Assembly: GCF_003002065.1 (NCBI RefSeq)
Contig: NZ_PVZG01000021.1
Location: 1 to 64,000 of the forward strand
Source of the DNA: Pseudosporangium ferrugineum
GTDB lineage: Bacteria > Actinomycetota > Actinomycetes > Mycobacteriales > Micromonosporaceae
DNA: 64,000 nucleotides
Reading direction: 5' to 3'
A program made the translations under genes and the position numbers. Below, one piece after another: positions 33,812 to 41,364 of this stretch. The stretch's first letter is position 1; the number at the start of each line of letters is the position of its first letter. Under the pieces are notes generated by a model. It was not told the DNA's origin, ran no database searches, and was given only the letters and a program-made list of their open reading frames with translations.

Positions 33812-35218
33812 ATGAAGATCACCTCGTTCGACCCGCGCAAGCACGGCTACCACTTCGCGAACAGGTTCGTCACGCACGTCGCCCCGGGCATCGTCACCAG
33901 AGGACTCTGCGGTGGCATGTCCATGGGCGCCCTGGATCACTGGCGCAACGGCATCGCCGCGCCCAACCACTTCGCCACGGCCGAGCACGGCAACGACCTC
34001 GGCGGCGCGGAGGTGCCCGCCGAGGGCGGCCGGCTCCAGTCGGCCATCTACGAACGGCAGGTGCACTCCCTCACCACCGCCCTGGTGTACAACCGCTGGC
34101 TGTTCGGCCCCGGCTCCGTCGCGGACGGCCACCGGGCCTCGGTAGGCGCCGAGTTCACCGAGATCCGCAGGCGGATCGACGCCGGGCGGCCGTGCCTGGT
34201 GGGCCTCTGGTCGCTCGGTCAGAACGACGTCTTCGGTGGGCACCAGGTGCTGTGCTACGGCTACGAGACGACACCGATGAAGCTGTACGTGTACGACCCT
34301 AACCATCCCGACCAGGAATGCGAGCTCCGGCCGTTCGACGTACCCGACCGGGGTGTCGAGGTCTGCGCCCCGGGCATCAGCGACGGCTACCGAGGCTGGT
34401 TCGCCGCCGACGTCTACAACTGGGACGAGCAGCCCCCGTGGACGCCCCGCTACGTCGATCTGGCCATCACCGAGGGCATCCGGATCAACGGCTCCACCGA
34501 CGTCGCGGCCGGGGGAGGGCTCGAGGTCACTGCCACGATCAAGAACATGGGCCAGTACCCGTCCCGTTTCAAGAACCTCTACGTGTACGTCCGCGACCCG
34601 AAGGGCTTCAACGCCGACCATCTCCTGCACGGGGCCGAGCCCGGCGTGACGATGCTCCAGCCCGGCGAGTCGCACACCATCGTGCGGCGCAGCGACACCT
34701 TCGCGGCCGGTGCGCCCGGCAACTACCGGGTCGGCGTCAGCTACCTGTCCCTGACCGACCGCTGGTGCGATCTGTCGGCCGTACCCGGAACCCGGTCCTT
34801 CGTCGATGTCGCCGTTCACCCGCCGAACGCCCAGCTCGTGCACGACCGGTGGGTGGAGGTCCCGGAATCGGCGACCGAGCCGGTCGGTGCCGGGGTCACC
34901 ATCAAGCCCGGTGACCAGATCGCCCTCACCGGACGGGGAGCCATCTGGGCCGGCGTCTGGTTCACCGGGAACAACGGACCGGAAGGCTGGGTGGACTGGA
35001 TCACCGACAACCCGCGCTTCCCGCTGCACGGCCGACCGGACGCCCGGCAGTTCTCGCTGATCTTCCGGGTCGGCGACGAGGCGTGGACCTATGCCGGCCC
35101 GGAGGTGCCCCGCCGGACCTACGGCGGCGCCGGCGGGGACCTGCAGCTGTGGATCAACGACGACGTGCACAACAACGGGACCGGCGCCTTCAACTGCCGC
35201 GTGCAGGTGTGGCGGTAG
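33812..35218 (+). CDS. Papain-like fold protein with C-terminal LecA-like lectin domain
   Basis: This 468-residue protein has an N-terminal region with the cysteine-peptidase pattern GLCGGMSMGALDHW (Cys33), then GGHQVLCYGY (His near 148) and YDPNHPDQE, suggesting a Cys-His-Asp/Asn site. The middle (~230-330) looks like an Ig-like beta domain. The C terminus (~340-468) resembles the PA-IL/LecA galactose lectin, with LQLWINDDVHNNGTGAF. No signal peptide is visible. AGGAG precedes the ATG. As third gene of the operon it may be an effector acting on glycosylated targets, which is inference. Confidence 0.75.
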   Translation: MKITSFDPRKHGYHFANRFVTHVAPGIVTRGLCGGMSMGALDHWRNGIAAPNHFATAEHGNDLGGAEVPAEGGRLQSAIYERQVHSLTTALVYNRWLFGPGSVADGHRASVGAEFTEIRRRIDAGRPCLVGLWSLGQNDVFGGHQVLCYGYETTPMKLYVYDPNHPDQECELRPFDVPDRGVEVCAPGISDGYRGWFAADVYNWDEQPPWTPRYVDLAITEGIRINGSTDVAAGGGLEVTATIKNMGQYPSRFKNLYVYVRDPKGFNADHLLHGAEPGVTMLQPGESHTIVRRSDTFAAGAPGNYRVGVSYLSLTDRWCDLSAVPGTRSFVDVAVHPPNAQLVHDRWVEVPESATEPVGAGVTIKPGDQIALTGRGAIWAGVWFTGNNGPEGWVDWITDNPRFPLHGRPDARQFSLIFRVGDEAWTYAGPEVPRRTYGGAGGDLQLWINDDVHNNGTGAFNCRVQVWR

Positions 35219-35245
35219 CCGGCCGGCGGGGATCGCCGGGCCGGC
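35219..35245. terminator. GC-rich hairpin between convergent genes
   Basis: Arms CCGGCCGGCG and CGCCGG-CCGG pair with one bulge across a short loop, between the lectin-domain gene and the TAP-like hydrolase gene. Confidence 0.45.
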
Positions 35246-35251
35246 CGGCCG

Positions 35252-36922
35252 TCAGGGCTTCGGCTCCGGGGCGACGCAGGTGAGGTCGGCGGCCGGCAGC
35301 CTGCCCGTCGTCAGGTACGCGCTCACCCGGTCCCGGGCGCAGCGGTTGCCCTGCTCCAGGTAGATGCCGTGGCCCTCGCCGTTGCGGACGGTCACCATCC
35401 GCGAGCCGGCCAGCGCCCGGTGGGCGGCGCGGGCTCCGGCCAGCGGCGTGTTCGCGTCCCACTGGTTCTGCACGATCAGAGCGGGAACGGTATTGCGCAC
35501 GGTCACCGGTGGTTCCGCGGAGCGGATCTTCCAGTACGCGCAGGGCTTGACGTTGGCCTTCAGGTCGCCACCCAGCGATCCGCGCGCCCGGGCAGCCGCG
35601 GCCTCCCGCCGGTACCGGGCCGCGCCGGTCGGCCAGTCGCGGCCCTCGCCGCACTGGATCACCATGTTCAGTGCGTAGAAGTTGGCGTCCGGGTCCTCGC
35701 TGGACGGCAGCACCGACGCCGGGCCGGTCGGCTGCGGCCGGCCTTCCGGCTCGGTCCCGTCGGCCGGCCCGTCCTCGTCCACCGGGTTCGGGTTGTCGAC
35801 GACGTCCGGGTCGCCGACCGGATCCGTGCCGAACTTCTGCGCGGCCACGTACTCGGACGTGTCCTTGACGTGGACCGCGTCCCGAGTCATGTACGCCCGC
35901 AGCTGGTCGCCGTAGCTGCCCTGAATCTCCTCACCCGGCTCCGGCTCGCCGGGCCGGCGCAGCAGCTCACCGAACGTCCTGCGGACCTGCTCCGGGGTAC
36001 GGCCGAGGTGATAGACCGAGTCGTGCCGGGCCGCCCACGCCACCCAGCGGTCGAACGCCGGCCCGGCCGCCTCGGCCTGCAGCAGGCTCACGCCCCGCCA
36101 GGACCGGGTCGGGTCGACCGCGCTGTCCAGCACGATCCGGTCCGCGCGCTGCGGGAACAGCTGCGTGTAGACAGCGCCCAGGTACGTGCCGTAGGAAACG
36201 CCGAAGTACGACAGTTTCGGCGCGCCGAGAAGACCGCGGACCAGGTCCATGTCCCGCGCGGTGTTCGCGGTGGTGAAGTGCGCCATCTCCGGCCCGACCG
36301 CCCGCGCGCAGGCCTCCGCGATCCGCCGGCTGGTGTCGGCGACCTTCCCGAACGTCTCCCGGCGGTACGGGTACGACCACTGGTCCACGAACACTTCCCG
36401 CTCATCGCTGAGCTTGCAGTCCAGCGCCGTGCCGTGCCCGAGCCCGCGCGGATCCATCCCGATCAGGTCGTACTGCCGCAGCACGGCCGCCGGAGCCTCG
36501 GCCCGGAACGACGCCGGCATGTCCAGCGCCGACCCGCCGGGGCCGCCCGGATTCAGGAACAGCGGCCGGTGCGGCCCGCGACCCACCCCCGGCAGCCGGG
36601 ACACCGCAATCCGGATCCGATCACCGTACGGCCGCCGATAATCCAACGGCACCACCACCGAAGCACACCGCAGCCCCTCGACGGCGCCAGCGTCCTCGGG
36701 GCAGGCACCCCACTTGACGACCTGCTGCCGGAAGCCCCGCAACGGATCCGCGACGGGCCGCTGCCCCGCATCCGCCTCCGCACCGAACCCCACGGACACG
36801 GTGGCCAGCACCCCGCCGGCAACGGCCAACGCAACGGCCGCAACCACCCGGCGAGGCACGGCAAGCCGCCGCCGAACGCGGCGGACTGAGGACAACGATG
36901 CGGCTGATTCCCGGTCGATCAT
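35252..36922 (-). CDS. Secreted alpha/beta hydrolase, tripeptidyl-aminopeptidase (TAP) family
   Basis: This 556-residue exported hydrolase has a Tat-like basic N terminus and hydrophobic helix (about 15-50). The alpha/beta core contains NPGGPGGSA (oxyanion region) and the nucleophile in SYFGVSYGTYLG. The TAP-like C-terminal domain holds the catalytic Asp in QNQWDANTPL and His in GEGHGIYL. An acidic Asp/Pro-rich insertion of about 45 residues in the cap is unusual. It likely releases N-terminal peptides or hydrolyses esters outside the cell. Confidence 0.92.
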   Translation of the reverse strand: MIDRESAASLSSVRRVRRRLAVPRRVVAAVALAVAGGVLATVSVGFGAEADAGQRPVADPLRGFRQQVVKWGACPEDAGAVEGLRCASVVVPLDYRRPYGDRIRIAVSRLPGVGRGPHRPLFLNPGGPGGSALDMPASFRAEAPAAVLRQYDLIGMDPRGLGHGTALDCKLSDEREVFVDQWSYPYRRETFGKVADTSRRIAEACARAVGPEMAHFTTANTARDMDLVRGLLGAPKLSYFGVSYGTYLGAVYTQLFPQRADRIVLDSAVDPTRSWRGVSLLQAEAAGPAFDRWVAWAARHDSVYHLGRTPEQVRRTFGELLRRPGEPEPGEEIQGSYGDQLRAYMTRDAVHVKDTSEYVAAQKFGTDPVGDPDVVDNPNPVDEDGPADGTEPEGRPQPTGPASVLPSSEDPDANFYALNMVIQCGEGRDWPTGAARYRREAAAARARGSLGGDLKANVKPCAYWKIRSAEPPVTVRNTVPALIVQNQWDANTPLAGARAAHRALAGSRMVTVRNGEGHGIYLEQGNRCARDRVSAYLTTGRLPAADLTCVAPEPKP

Positions 36923-37023
36923 GGCTGAGACGGTAGGCGCGGCACCGGGCCGGCCACATCAGACCGCGGATCGATCAAGGCGTTCGCCCGCTACGACTTT
37001 CGGCTGCCTCAGCGGCGGCGGCC

Positions 37024-38118
37024 CTACCGGTAGGGGTCGTGTCCCGGCTGCGGGAAACCGCCGTGCGGGGGTCCGGTGCGCAGCACCGCGGTCGGGGCGT
37101 CGCCCAGGCTCGCGCCGACCGGGGCCATCAACTGGGTTGCTGCGGGTGCCGGCGCCGGCTGCTCCTCCGGGGCGTTCCGGCGGCGCAGGATCAGCAGCAC
37201 GAGCGCACCCAGGCCAGCCGCGACCAGCAGGCCGCCCAGGAGCAGCCACGTCGTGCTCGGGCCCTCGCCGCTGACGGCCTTGAGGGTGGGCGGAGGCGAG
37301 GCGGGGGGTGTCTGGTCCTGCTCGGCGGTGCCGGCCGCGGCGAGCGGGTCGGCGGTGGCCGACGCGGGTGGCTTGGTGGTGGGTGCGGCCTTGGCGGTCA
37401 GGGTCAGGCGCACGGTGGCGGTGTCGCCGGCGTTGCCCCGGACGGTCGTGCGCGCGGTGCGGTAGCCGTCCAGGGTCGCGACGACGGTGATCGAGCCCTC
37501 GGCGATGGTGCGGTCGGGGCTCGACTTGATGGCGAAGCGGCCGTTGCGGTCGCTGGTCGTCGTGTACTTGTGTCCCTTGGCGTCCCGGACGGTCACGGCC
37601 GCGCCGCGGAGGGCCTCGCCGTCGGCGTCGCGGACCCGGCCGGAGACGCGGGCCACCCCGGCGTCGGGCTCGTCCTCGCCGCTGCCGCCGCCGGGCAGGG
37701 GCGTGTCCCTGCTGTAGACGTACACCATCTTGTAGTCCATGTGGTTCTGCCCGGCGAGGTGGACACCGATCGCGATGTTGAGACCGGTCATCCCCGGATC
37801 CACCTGGGGCGCGACGAGCGTGGCCTGGAAGGTCTGGCTGCGGCCGGCTCCGAGGTTCAGCCGGGCCTCGCATCCGGTGGTGCACCGCAGACCACCGCTG
37901 ACCAGAACGTACGCCGATTCGGGCGCGCGGCCGGGATTCGTGACGCGGAACTTCACGCGCACGCTGTCGCCGGGCCGCATGTTCTCCTTGGACACGCTGA
38001 GGAGCCGGACGACCTGTGGAGCAGCCGTGGCGGGTGCCTCGGCCACCACGAACACTCCGCCGATCAACGCGGCCACTGCGGCGGCACGGGCCCAGCGGGC
38101 ACGTAAGCGCGTCGTCAC
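37024..38118 (-). CDS. Exported protein with carboxypeptidase-regulatory-like domain and C-terminal TM anchor
   Basis: This 364-residue protein has a signal peptide (about 1-32), an Ig-like domain with a Cys pair (RCTTGC), and a carboxypeptidase-regulatory-like beta-sandwich (about 155-240, VSGRVRDADGEALRGAAV). A Pro/Thr linker, one membrane helix (about 290-312) and a short cytoplasmic tail follow. The GTG at 38118 was chosen because the signal peptide begins there. Longer in-frame starts add a non-conserved basic stretch. It is probably a surface adhesin or structural protein. Confidence 0.8.
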   Translation of the reverse strand: MTTRLRARWARAAAVAALIGGVFVVAEAPATAAPQVVRLLSVSKENMRPGDSVRVKFRVTNPGRAPESAYVLVSGGLRCTTGCEARLNLGAGRSQTFQATLVAPQVDPGMTGLNIAIGVHLAGQNHMDYKMVYVYSRDTPLPGGGSGEDEPDAGVARVSGRVRDADGEALRGAAVTVRDAKGHKYTTTSDRNGRFAIKSSPDRTIAEGSITVVATLDGYRTARTTVRGNAGDTATVRLTLTAKAAPTTKPPASATADPLAAAGTAEQDQTPPASPPPTLKAVSGEGPSTTWLLLGGLLVAAGLGALVLLILRRRNAPEEQPAPAPAATQLMAPVGASLGDAPTAVLRTGPPHGGFPQPGHDPYR

Positions 38119-38188
38119 TCCCCACCACCTTCTCCCAGGGCAGCGCCATCGGTCGATGGAGCCGCCGGTCACTATGCCCTGTCGGGTA

Positions 38189-38204
38189 CGGGTCGCGCGA
38201 CCCG
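38189..38204. promoter_or_regulatory. Perfect 16-bp palindrome in divergent promoter region
   Basis: CGGGTCGCGCGACCCG lies between the divergent genes starting at 38118 (minus) and 38330 (plus). It could be an operator or a small hairpin. No regulator is adjacent. Confidence 0.35.
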
Positions 38205-38329
38205 CGAGCCGTACGCCGGTTGCCGAGAAGCGGGCCGACGAACCTGACACGATCCTCAACATTGCCCGTCAGGCTTGCCCCCGCGGCGAGGAAGAATCCT
38301 GCCTCGTCCCGGACAGGAGGGCACATTCC

Positions 38330-38917
38330 ATGCGGAGGAGTTACGCGCTGGTGCTGGCCGCGGTCGCGGTGGTCGCGCTGCCGGCCTGCGGGTCGTCGAA
38401 GGACGAGGCTGCCGCGCCCGGAGGCGGTGCGAAGGTGGCGACGTTGCAGAGCACCGCACCCACGCCGGACGCGTCCGCGTCGAAGAAGCCGCAACGGCCG
38501 CGGGAACGGCTGGACACCACGCCCGAGGAGTACGAGGCGCTGCTGAAGCCGTACAAGCAATGCATGGGGGAGAACGGCGTCCCGCAGAAGGCCTCCGGCC
38601 GCGGCGGCCCGGTCGGCGCGCCGAGGCCGGCGACCGCCGCCGAGAACGCGAAGTTCGACAAGGCGAACCGCATCTGCGAGCCGCTGTACATGCCGCTGCC
38701 GCCGTGGGAGAAGGACCCGGCCAACCCGGAGTCGCGCGACTTCGCCGTCAAGGTCGTCAAGTGCCTCAAGGGCAAGGGCGTCAAGTACGTGGCGGTCGCC
38801 GAGGACGGCATCAGCATCGCGCTCGGCGGGGACGGGAACGACAGCCGGTCGATCTCGAAGGGCATGGACAAGATGCCGGAGTGTGAACGCGAGGTGGTCG
38901 CGGCGATGAAGGACTGA
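38330..38917 (+). CDS. Putative lipoprotein
   Basis: This 195-residue lipoprotein has a signal peptide with lipobox LPAC (Cys20), a Ser/Pro-rich linker and a compact domain with four cysteines (CMGENGV, RICEPL, VKCLKG and MPECE). These could form two disulfides. A strong AGGAGG site precedes the ATG. The fold resembles small secreted actinobacterial lipoproteins of unknown role. It is followed after 18 nt by trmO. Confidence 0.85.
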   Translation: MRRSYALVLAAVAVVALPACGSSKDEAAAPGGGAKVATLQSTAPTPDASASKKPQRPRERLDTTPEEYEALLKPYKQCMGENGVPQKASGRGGPVGAPRPATAAENAKFDKANRICEPLYMPLPPWEKDPANPESRDFAVKVVKCLKGKGVKYVAVAEDGISIALGGDGNDSRSISKGMDKMPECEREVVAAMKD

Positions 38918-38923
38918 CCGCTG

Positions 38924-38929
38924 TACGGT
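38924..38929 (+). promoter_or_regulatory. -10 box of leaderless trmO-like gene
   Basis: TACGGT lies 6 nt before the ATG at 38936. This favours ATG over the TTG codon at 38933 and gives the gene its own promoter. Confidence 0.55.
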
Positions 38930-38935
38930 CCGTTG

Positions 38936-39340
38936 ATGTACGAAATCCTCCCCATCGGCACGGTTGAGTCGCCCCTGGTCGAGCGCGGATCAGCGCCGAA
39001 ACAGGGCGACGAGGGCGCACCCGAGGCATGGCTGGTCTTCACCGACGGCGTCGCCGACGGGCTCCGCGACATCGTGCCCGGCGCCGAACTGGTGCTCCTC
39101 ACCTGGCTGGACCGCGCCGCCCGGGACGTCCTGCTGGTTCACCCGCGGGACGACCACAGCCGCCCGCTGACCGGCGTGTTCAGCACCCGCTCACCCGACC
39201 GCCCCAACCCGGTCGGGCTGCACCGCATCACCGTGCTCGCCGTCGAGGGCCTGCGGATCCGCGTCGCCGGCCTGGAGGCGCTCGACGGCACGCCGATCAT
39301 CGACGTCAAGCCGGTCCTGGAACGCCGCGGCGAACGCTGA
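38936..39340 (+). CDS. TrmO-family tRNA m6t6A37 methyltransferase
   Basis: This 134-residue protein has the TsaA/TrmO beta-barrel pattern: IGTVESP near the N terminus, GVFSTRSPDRPNPVGLHRIT and LDGTPIIDVKP. In E. coli TrmO uses S-adenosylmethionine to methylate t6A37 of tRNA-Thr. This protein is short and lacks the C-terminal extension of TrmO, as is usual for actinobacterial members, so substrate identity is by family only. Confidence 0.9.
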   Translation: MYEILPIGTVESPLVERGSAPKQGDEGAPEAWLVFTDGVADGLRDIVPGAELVLLTWLDRAARDVLLVHPRDDHSRPLTGVFSTRSPDRPNPVGLHRITVLAVEGLRIRVAGLEALDGTPIIDVKPVLERRGER

Positions 39341-39360
39341 CCCGATCAGCGCGCGGCGCC

Positions 39361-39460
39361 CGGCTCCGACGGGCCGGGCTCTGACGGGCCGGGCTCTGAG
39401 GTCGGGCTCTGAGGTCGGGCTCCGATGGGCCGGGCTCTGACGGGCCGGGCGCTGAGGACG
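39361..39460. repeat. Short tandem repeats of GGGCCGGGCTCTGA type
   Basis: About six degenerate copies of a 13-15-bp unit (GGGCCGGGCTCTGAC and GTCGGGCTCTGAG) follow the trmO stop. They form a locus-specific GC-rich array in the gap before the minus-strand hypothetical gene. Confidence 0.7.
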
Positions 39461-39532
39461 GCCGCTGACGAGGCCGGGTGTTGACGAAGCCCGGCGTTGA
39501 CGAGGCCGCCCCGGGTGTGGGACCGCGCCGTT

Positions 39533-39892
39533 TCACCTGCCGGTTCGCCGAGGGCCGGGCCGGCGGCCGTTGCGCGCGGGCCCGGCGCCGCGGCGGCGGG
39601 CCGGCTGGTCGGCCGGGGCGTCGACGGCGCCGGGACTGGAGAACGACACCGCGGGCGCGGCCGGCCGGGAGGAGACCGGTGGCGGCCACTGCGCCGCTGC
39701 CATCTGCGCCCCGGTGACCGGCAGCGCGGGCGAGACGTGGTCGAGCAGGCGCTGCGCCAGGACGGCGTCGATCTCGAGGTCGGCGCTGATGCGGACATCC
39801 GCGGCCGTCGCCAGGTCCACGACGTCGTCGCTGGTGAACTCGGCGGCCCCGAGGGTGCTGAGCCGCCGGGCGAATTCCTGCACATTGATCAT
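39533..39892 (-). CDS. Hypothetical protein, conserved-looking N-terminal helical domain
   Basis: This 119-residue frame has actinobacterial codon bias through about residue 70, encoding a likely helical domain (VQEFARRLSTLGAAEFTSDD then VVDL). It then becomes a Pro/Ala/Arg-rich tail that grades into repetitive DNA. The start is uncertain: ATGs at 39904 and 39892 and a GTG at 39883 are in frame, and a TACGCT box lies about 40 nt upstream. I do not recognise a family. Confidence 0.5.
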   Translation of the reverse strand: MINVQEFARRLSTLGAAEFTSDDVVDLATAADVRISADLEIDAVLAQRLLDHVSPALPVTGAQMAAAQWPPPVSSRPAAPAVSFSSPGAVDAPADQPARRRGAGPARNGRRPGPRRTGR

Positions 39893-40065
39893 CTGCAGCC
39901 ACATCCTCGGGTCGCTGTCGACTCAGCGTAACCGTCGTGTTGATCGGATTCTCCGCTGCCCGCCGGGGCAGCCGGTGAGTCGCCTGCTCGGTCATCGACG
40001 GCATTCGAAGCCGAAGGGCGAGGGGTGCATCCAGCGTAGCTGGCTCGAAGGGATGAAGAGCAACA

Positions 40066-40102
40066 GCCCCGACCAGACGCGAAACACCTGACCAAATCCA
40101 TG
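40066..40102. repeat. Degenerate copy of the tRNA-Lys terminator sequence
   Basis: A 37-nt stretch starting GCCCCGACCA and ending CCATG is about 70% alike to 41080-41117 beside tRNA-Lys, in the same orientation. It has lost the pairing arm, so it no longer forms the hairpin. The pair flanks about 1 kb. The rest of the 346-nt gap 39905-40250 shows no gene. Confidence 0.45.
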
Positions 40103-40250
40103 ATCATATCCGCGCCGCGGAGGGGCCGGCTCCCTGCATCGATCACACCAGGGTCGGCCGGGCGCTCGCGGGCTGTTCCGAAGCCTCGGCTACCCCTGAG
40201 GATTCGGAGCCCGAGGACGCATACCCCGTCGCCACCCTCCCCATAGGATA

Positions 40251-40682
40251 GTGGCGTGGATCGGCGCCGGCATGCGGGCAATCGACGCGGTGGGCGACCT
40301 CGCGACCGCCCACGCCCGGGCCGGAACCGATCCGGAGTTCGCGGGCCTCGTCGACGACCTGTTGCGGCGTGACTTCCCGGCCGAGTTGCGCGGCCACCTG
40401 CGCCACCTGCGCGGCGAACATCTGCTCGCGACCCGACCGGCCGCCGAGAGTGCACGTGACCCGGCCCGCACCAACCTGTTGCGCTTCACCATGGCCGAGT
40501 CCTACCTGCGTATCGGCTGGCTGGAGACGGCCCTGCCCGAATACGAGTCACTGGTCGACGCTCTGCGACGCCTCGGCGACACCAGAACTCCGATGTACCG
40601 ATCCGCGATGGCGACCCTGGAAAACCTCCGAGTGGCGATGGCCGAGCAGAGGCAACACGGCGAGCCGTCCCCGTCCTCGTAA
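40251..40682 (+). CDS. Hypothetical helical (TPR-like) protein
   Basis: This 143-residue product has good actinobacterial codon bias for most of its length. Its helices include the segment NLLRFTMAESYLRIGWLETA followed by LPEYESLVDALRRLGD, which resembles tetratricopeptide units. The GTG at 40251 is the likely start, with an ATG at 40272 as alternative. Neither has a clear ribosome site. It sits between a decayed PIN-domain remnant and a degenerate terminator copy, so it may be a leftover of a larger gene. Confidence 0.5.
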   Translation: MAWIGAGMRAIDAVGDLATAHARAGTDPEFAGLVDDLLRRDFPAELRGHLRHLRGEHLLATRPAAESARDPARTNLLRFTMAESYLRIGWLETALPEYESLVDALRRLGDTRTPMYRSAMATLENLRVAMAEQRQHGEPSPSS

Positions 40683-40834
40683 GCTCCTCGACGATCGCCA
40701 TGGCGAAAGCCGAAGGCCCCAGCGTCCGGGGGCGCGCGAGTGTGCCGACTTTCGCTGCCGATCCAGGACCGCGTCCGCGTGAGCGTGAGAGGCACTCCCA
40801 TGCGCCTGCCACGGATGCGTCGGTACTCAGCGAC

Positions 40835-41010
40835 CGGACCTGTCGGGCCCCGTACCGGGCGATCGTCTCGTCGCGCGACACCAGGGTCAGGCCTTCGACG
40901 GCTGCCTGCGCGACCAGCATCCGATCAAAGGGATCGCGGTGTGCGGCGGGAGGCGTTCAGCGGCCATCGCGTGAGCACAGGTCACGGGCAGCTCGCGGCG
41001 AATCGACGAC
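40835..41010 (-). pseudogene. VapC-like PIN-domain toxin remnant with frameshift
   Basis: On the minus strand one frame encodes IRRELPVTCAHAMAAERLPPH and the next frame continues HRDPFDRMLVAQAAVEGL then TLVSRDETIARYGA. Together these reproduce the C-terminal half of a PIN ribonuclease of VapC type, broken by a single-base shift near 40943. The N-terminal half with the first catalytic Asp and any VapB antitoxin are absent. It is a decayed toxin gene. The remainder of 40683-41125 holds only the tRNA-Lys terminator. Confidence 0.7.
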
Positions 41011-41071
41011 CGCGGCGACGGGTCCCACGGCGCCCGAGCGCCCATCGAGCGTCGCGACGGAAGGCGTCAAA

Positions 41072-41117
41072 TGAAAACGGCCCCGACCAAGCGTGAAAAG
41101 CCAGGTCAAGGGCCATG
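41072..41117 (-). terminator. Intrinsic terminator of tRNA-Lys
   Basis: On the minus strand GGCCCTTGACC pairs with GGTCGGGGCC (with a small mismatch) and is followed by GTTTTCATTT, a classic hairpin plus U-tract just downstream of the tRNA. Confidence 0.75.
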
Positions 41118-41125
41118 TAAAACTG

Positions 41126-41198
41126 TGCGCCGCGTAGGACTTGAACCTACAACCCGCGGATTAAGAGTCCGCTGCTCTGCCAATTGAGCTAGCGGCGC
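41126..41198 (-). tRNA. tRNA-Lys (CTT anticodon)
   Basis: A complete 73-nt cloverleaf has perfect acceptor arms GCGCCGC/GCGGCGC, anticodon arm GCGGA-CTCTTAA-TCCGC, a standard D arm and a TTCAAGT T loop. CCA is not encoded. The minus-strand sequence just upstream contains TAATGT as a possible -10. Confidence 0.96.
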
Positions 41199-41364
41199 TC
41201 GTCTTGGCGACGGGAGAAACATTAACACGGGCTCCGGGGACCTCGAAATCGGGGGCCGCGGCGTGATCGTGACCTGCAACCCGCCTGAAGGGGGAGGTTG
41301 GCGATTGCCTCGATAGGGCAGGATGTGCCCGCAGAACGTGAGAACGGGGCAGAGGATGGTTGAC

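Noticed and set aside
40690..41070. Functional VapBC toxin-antitoxin pair
   Set aside because: The PIN domain is frameshifted, lacks its N-terminal half, and no antitoxin frame is present.
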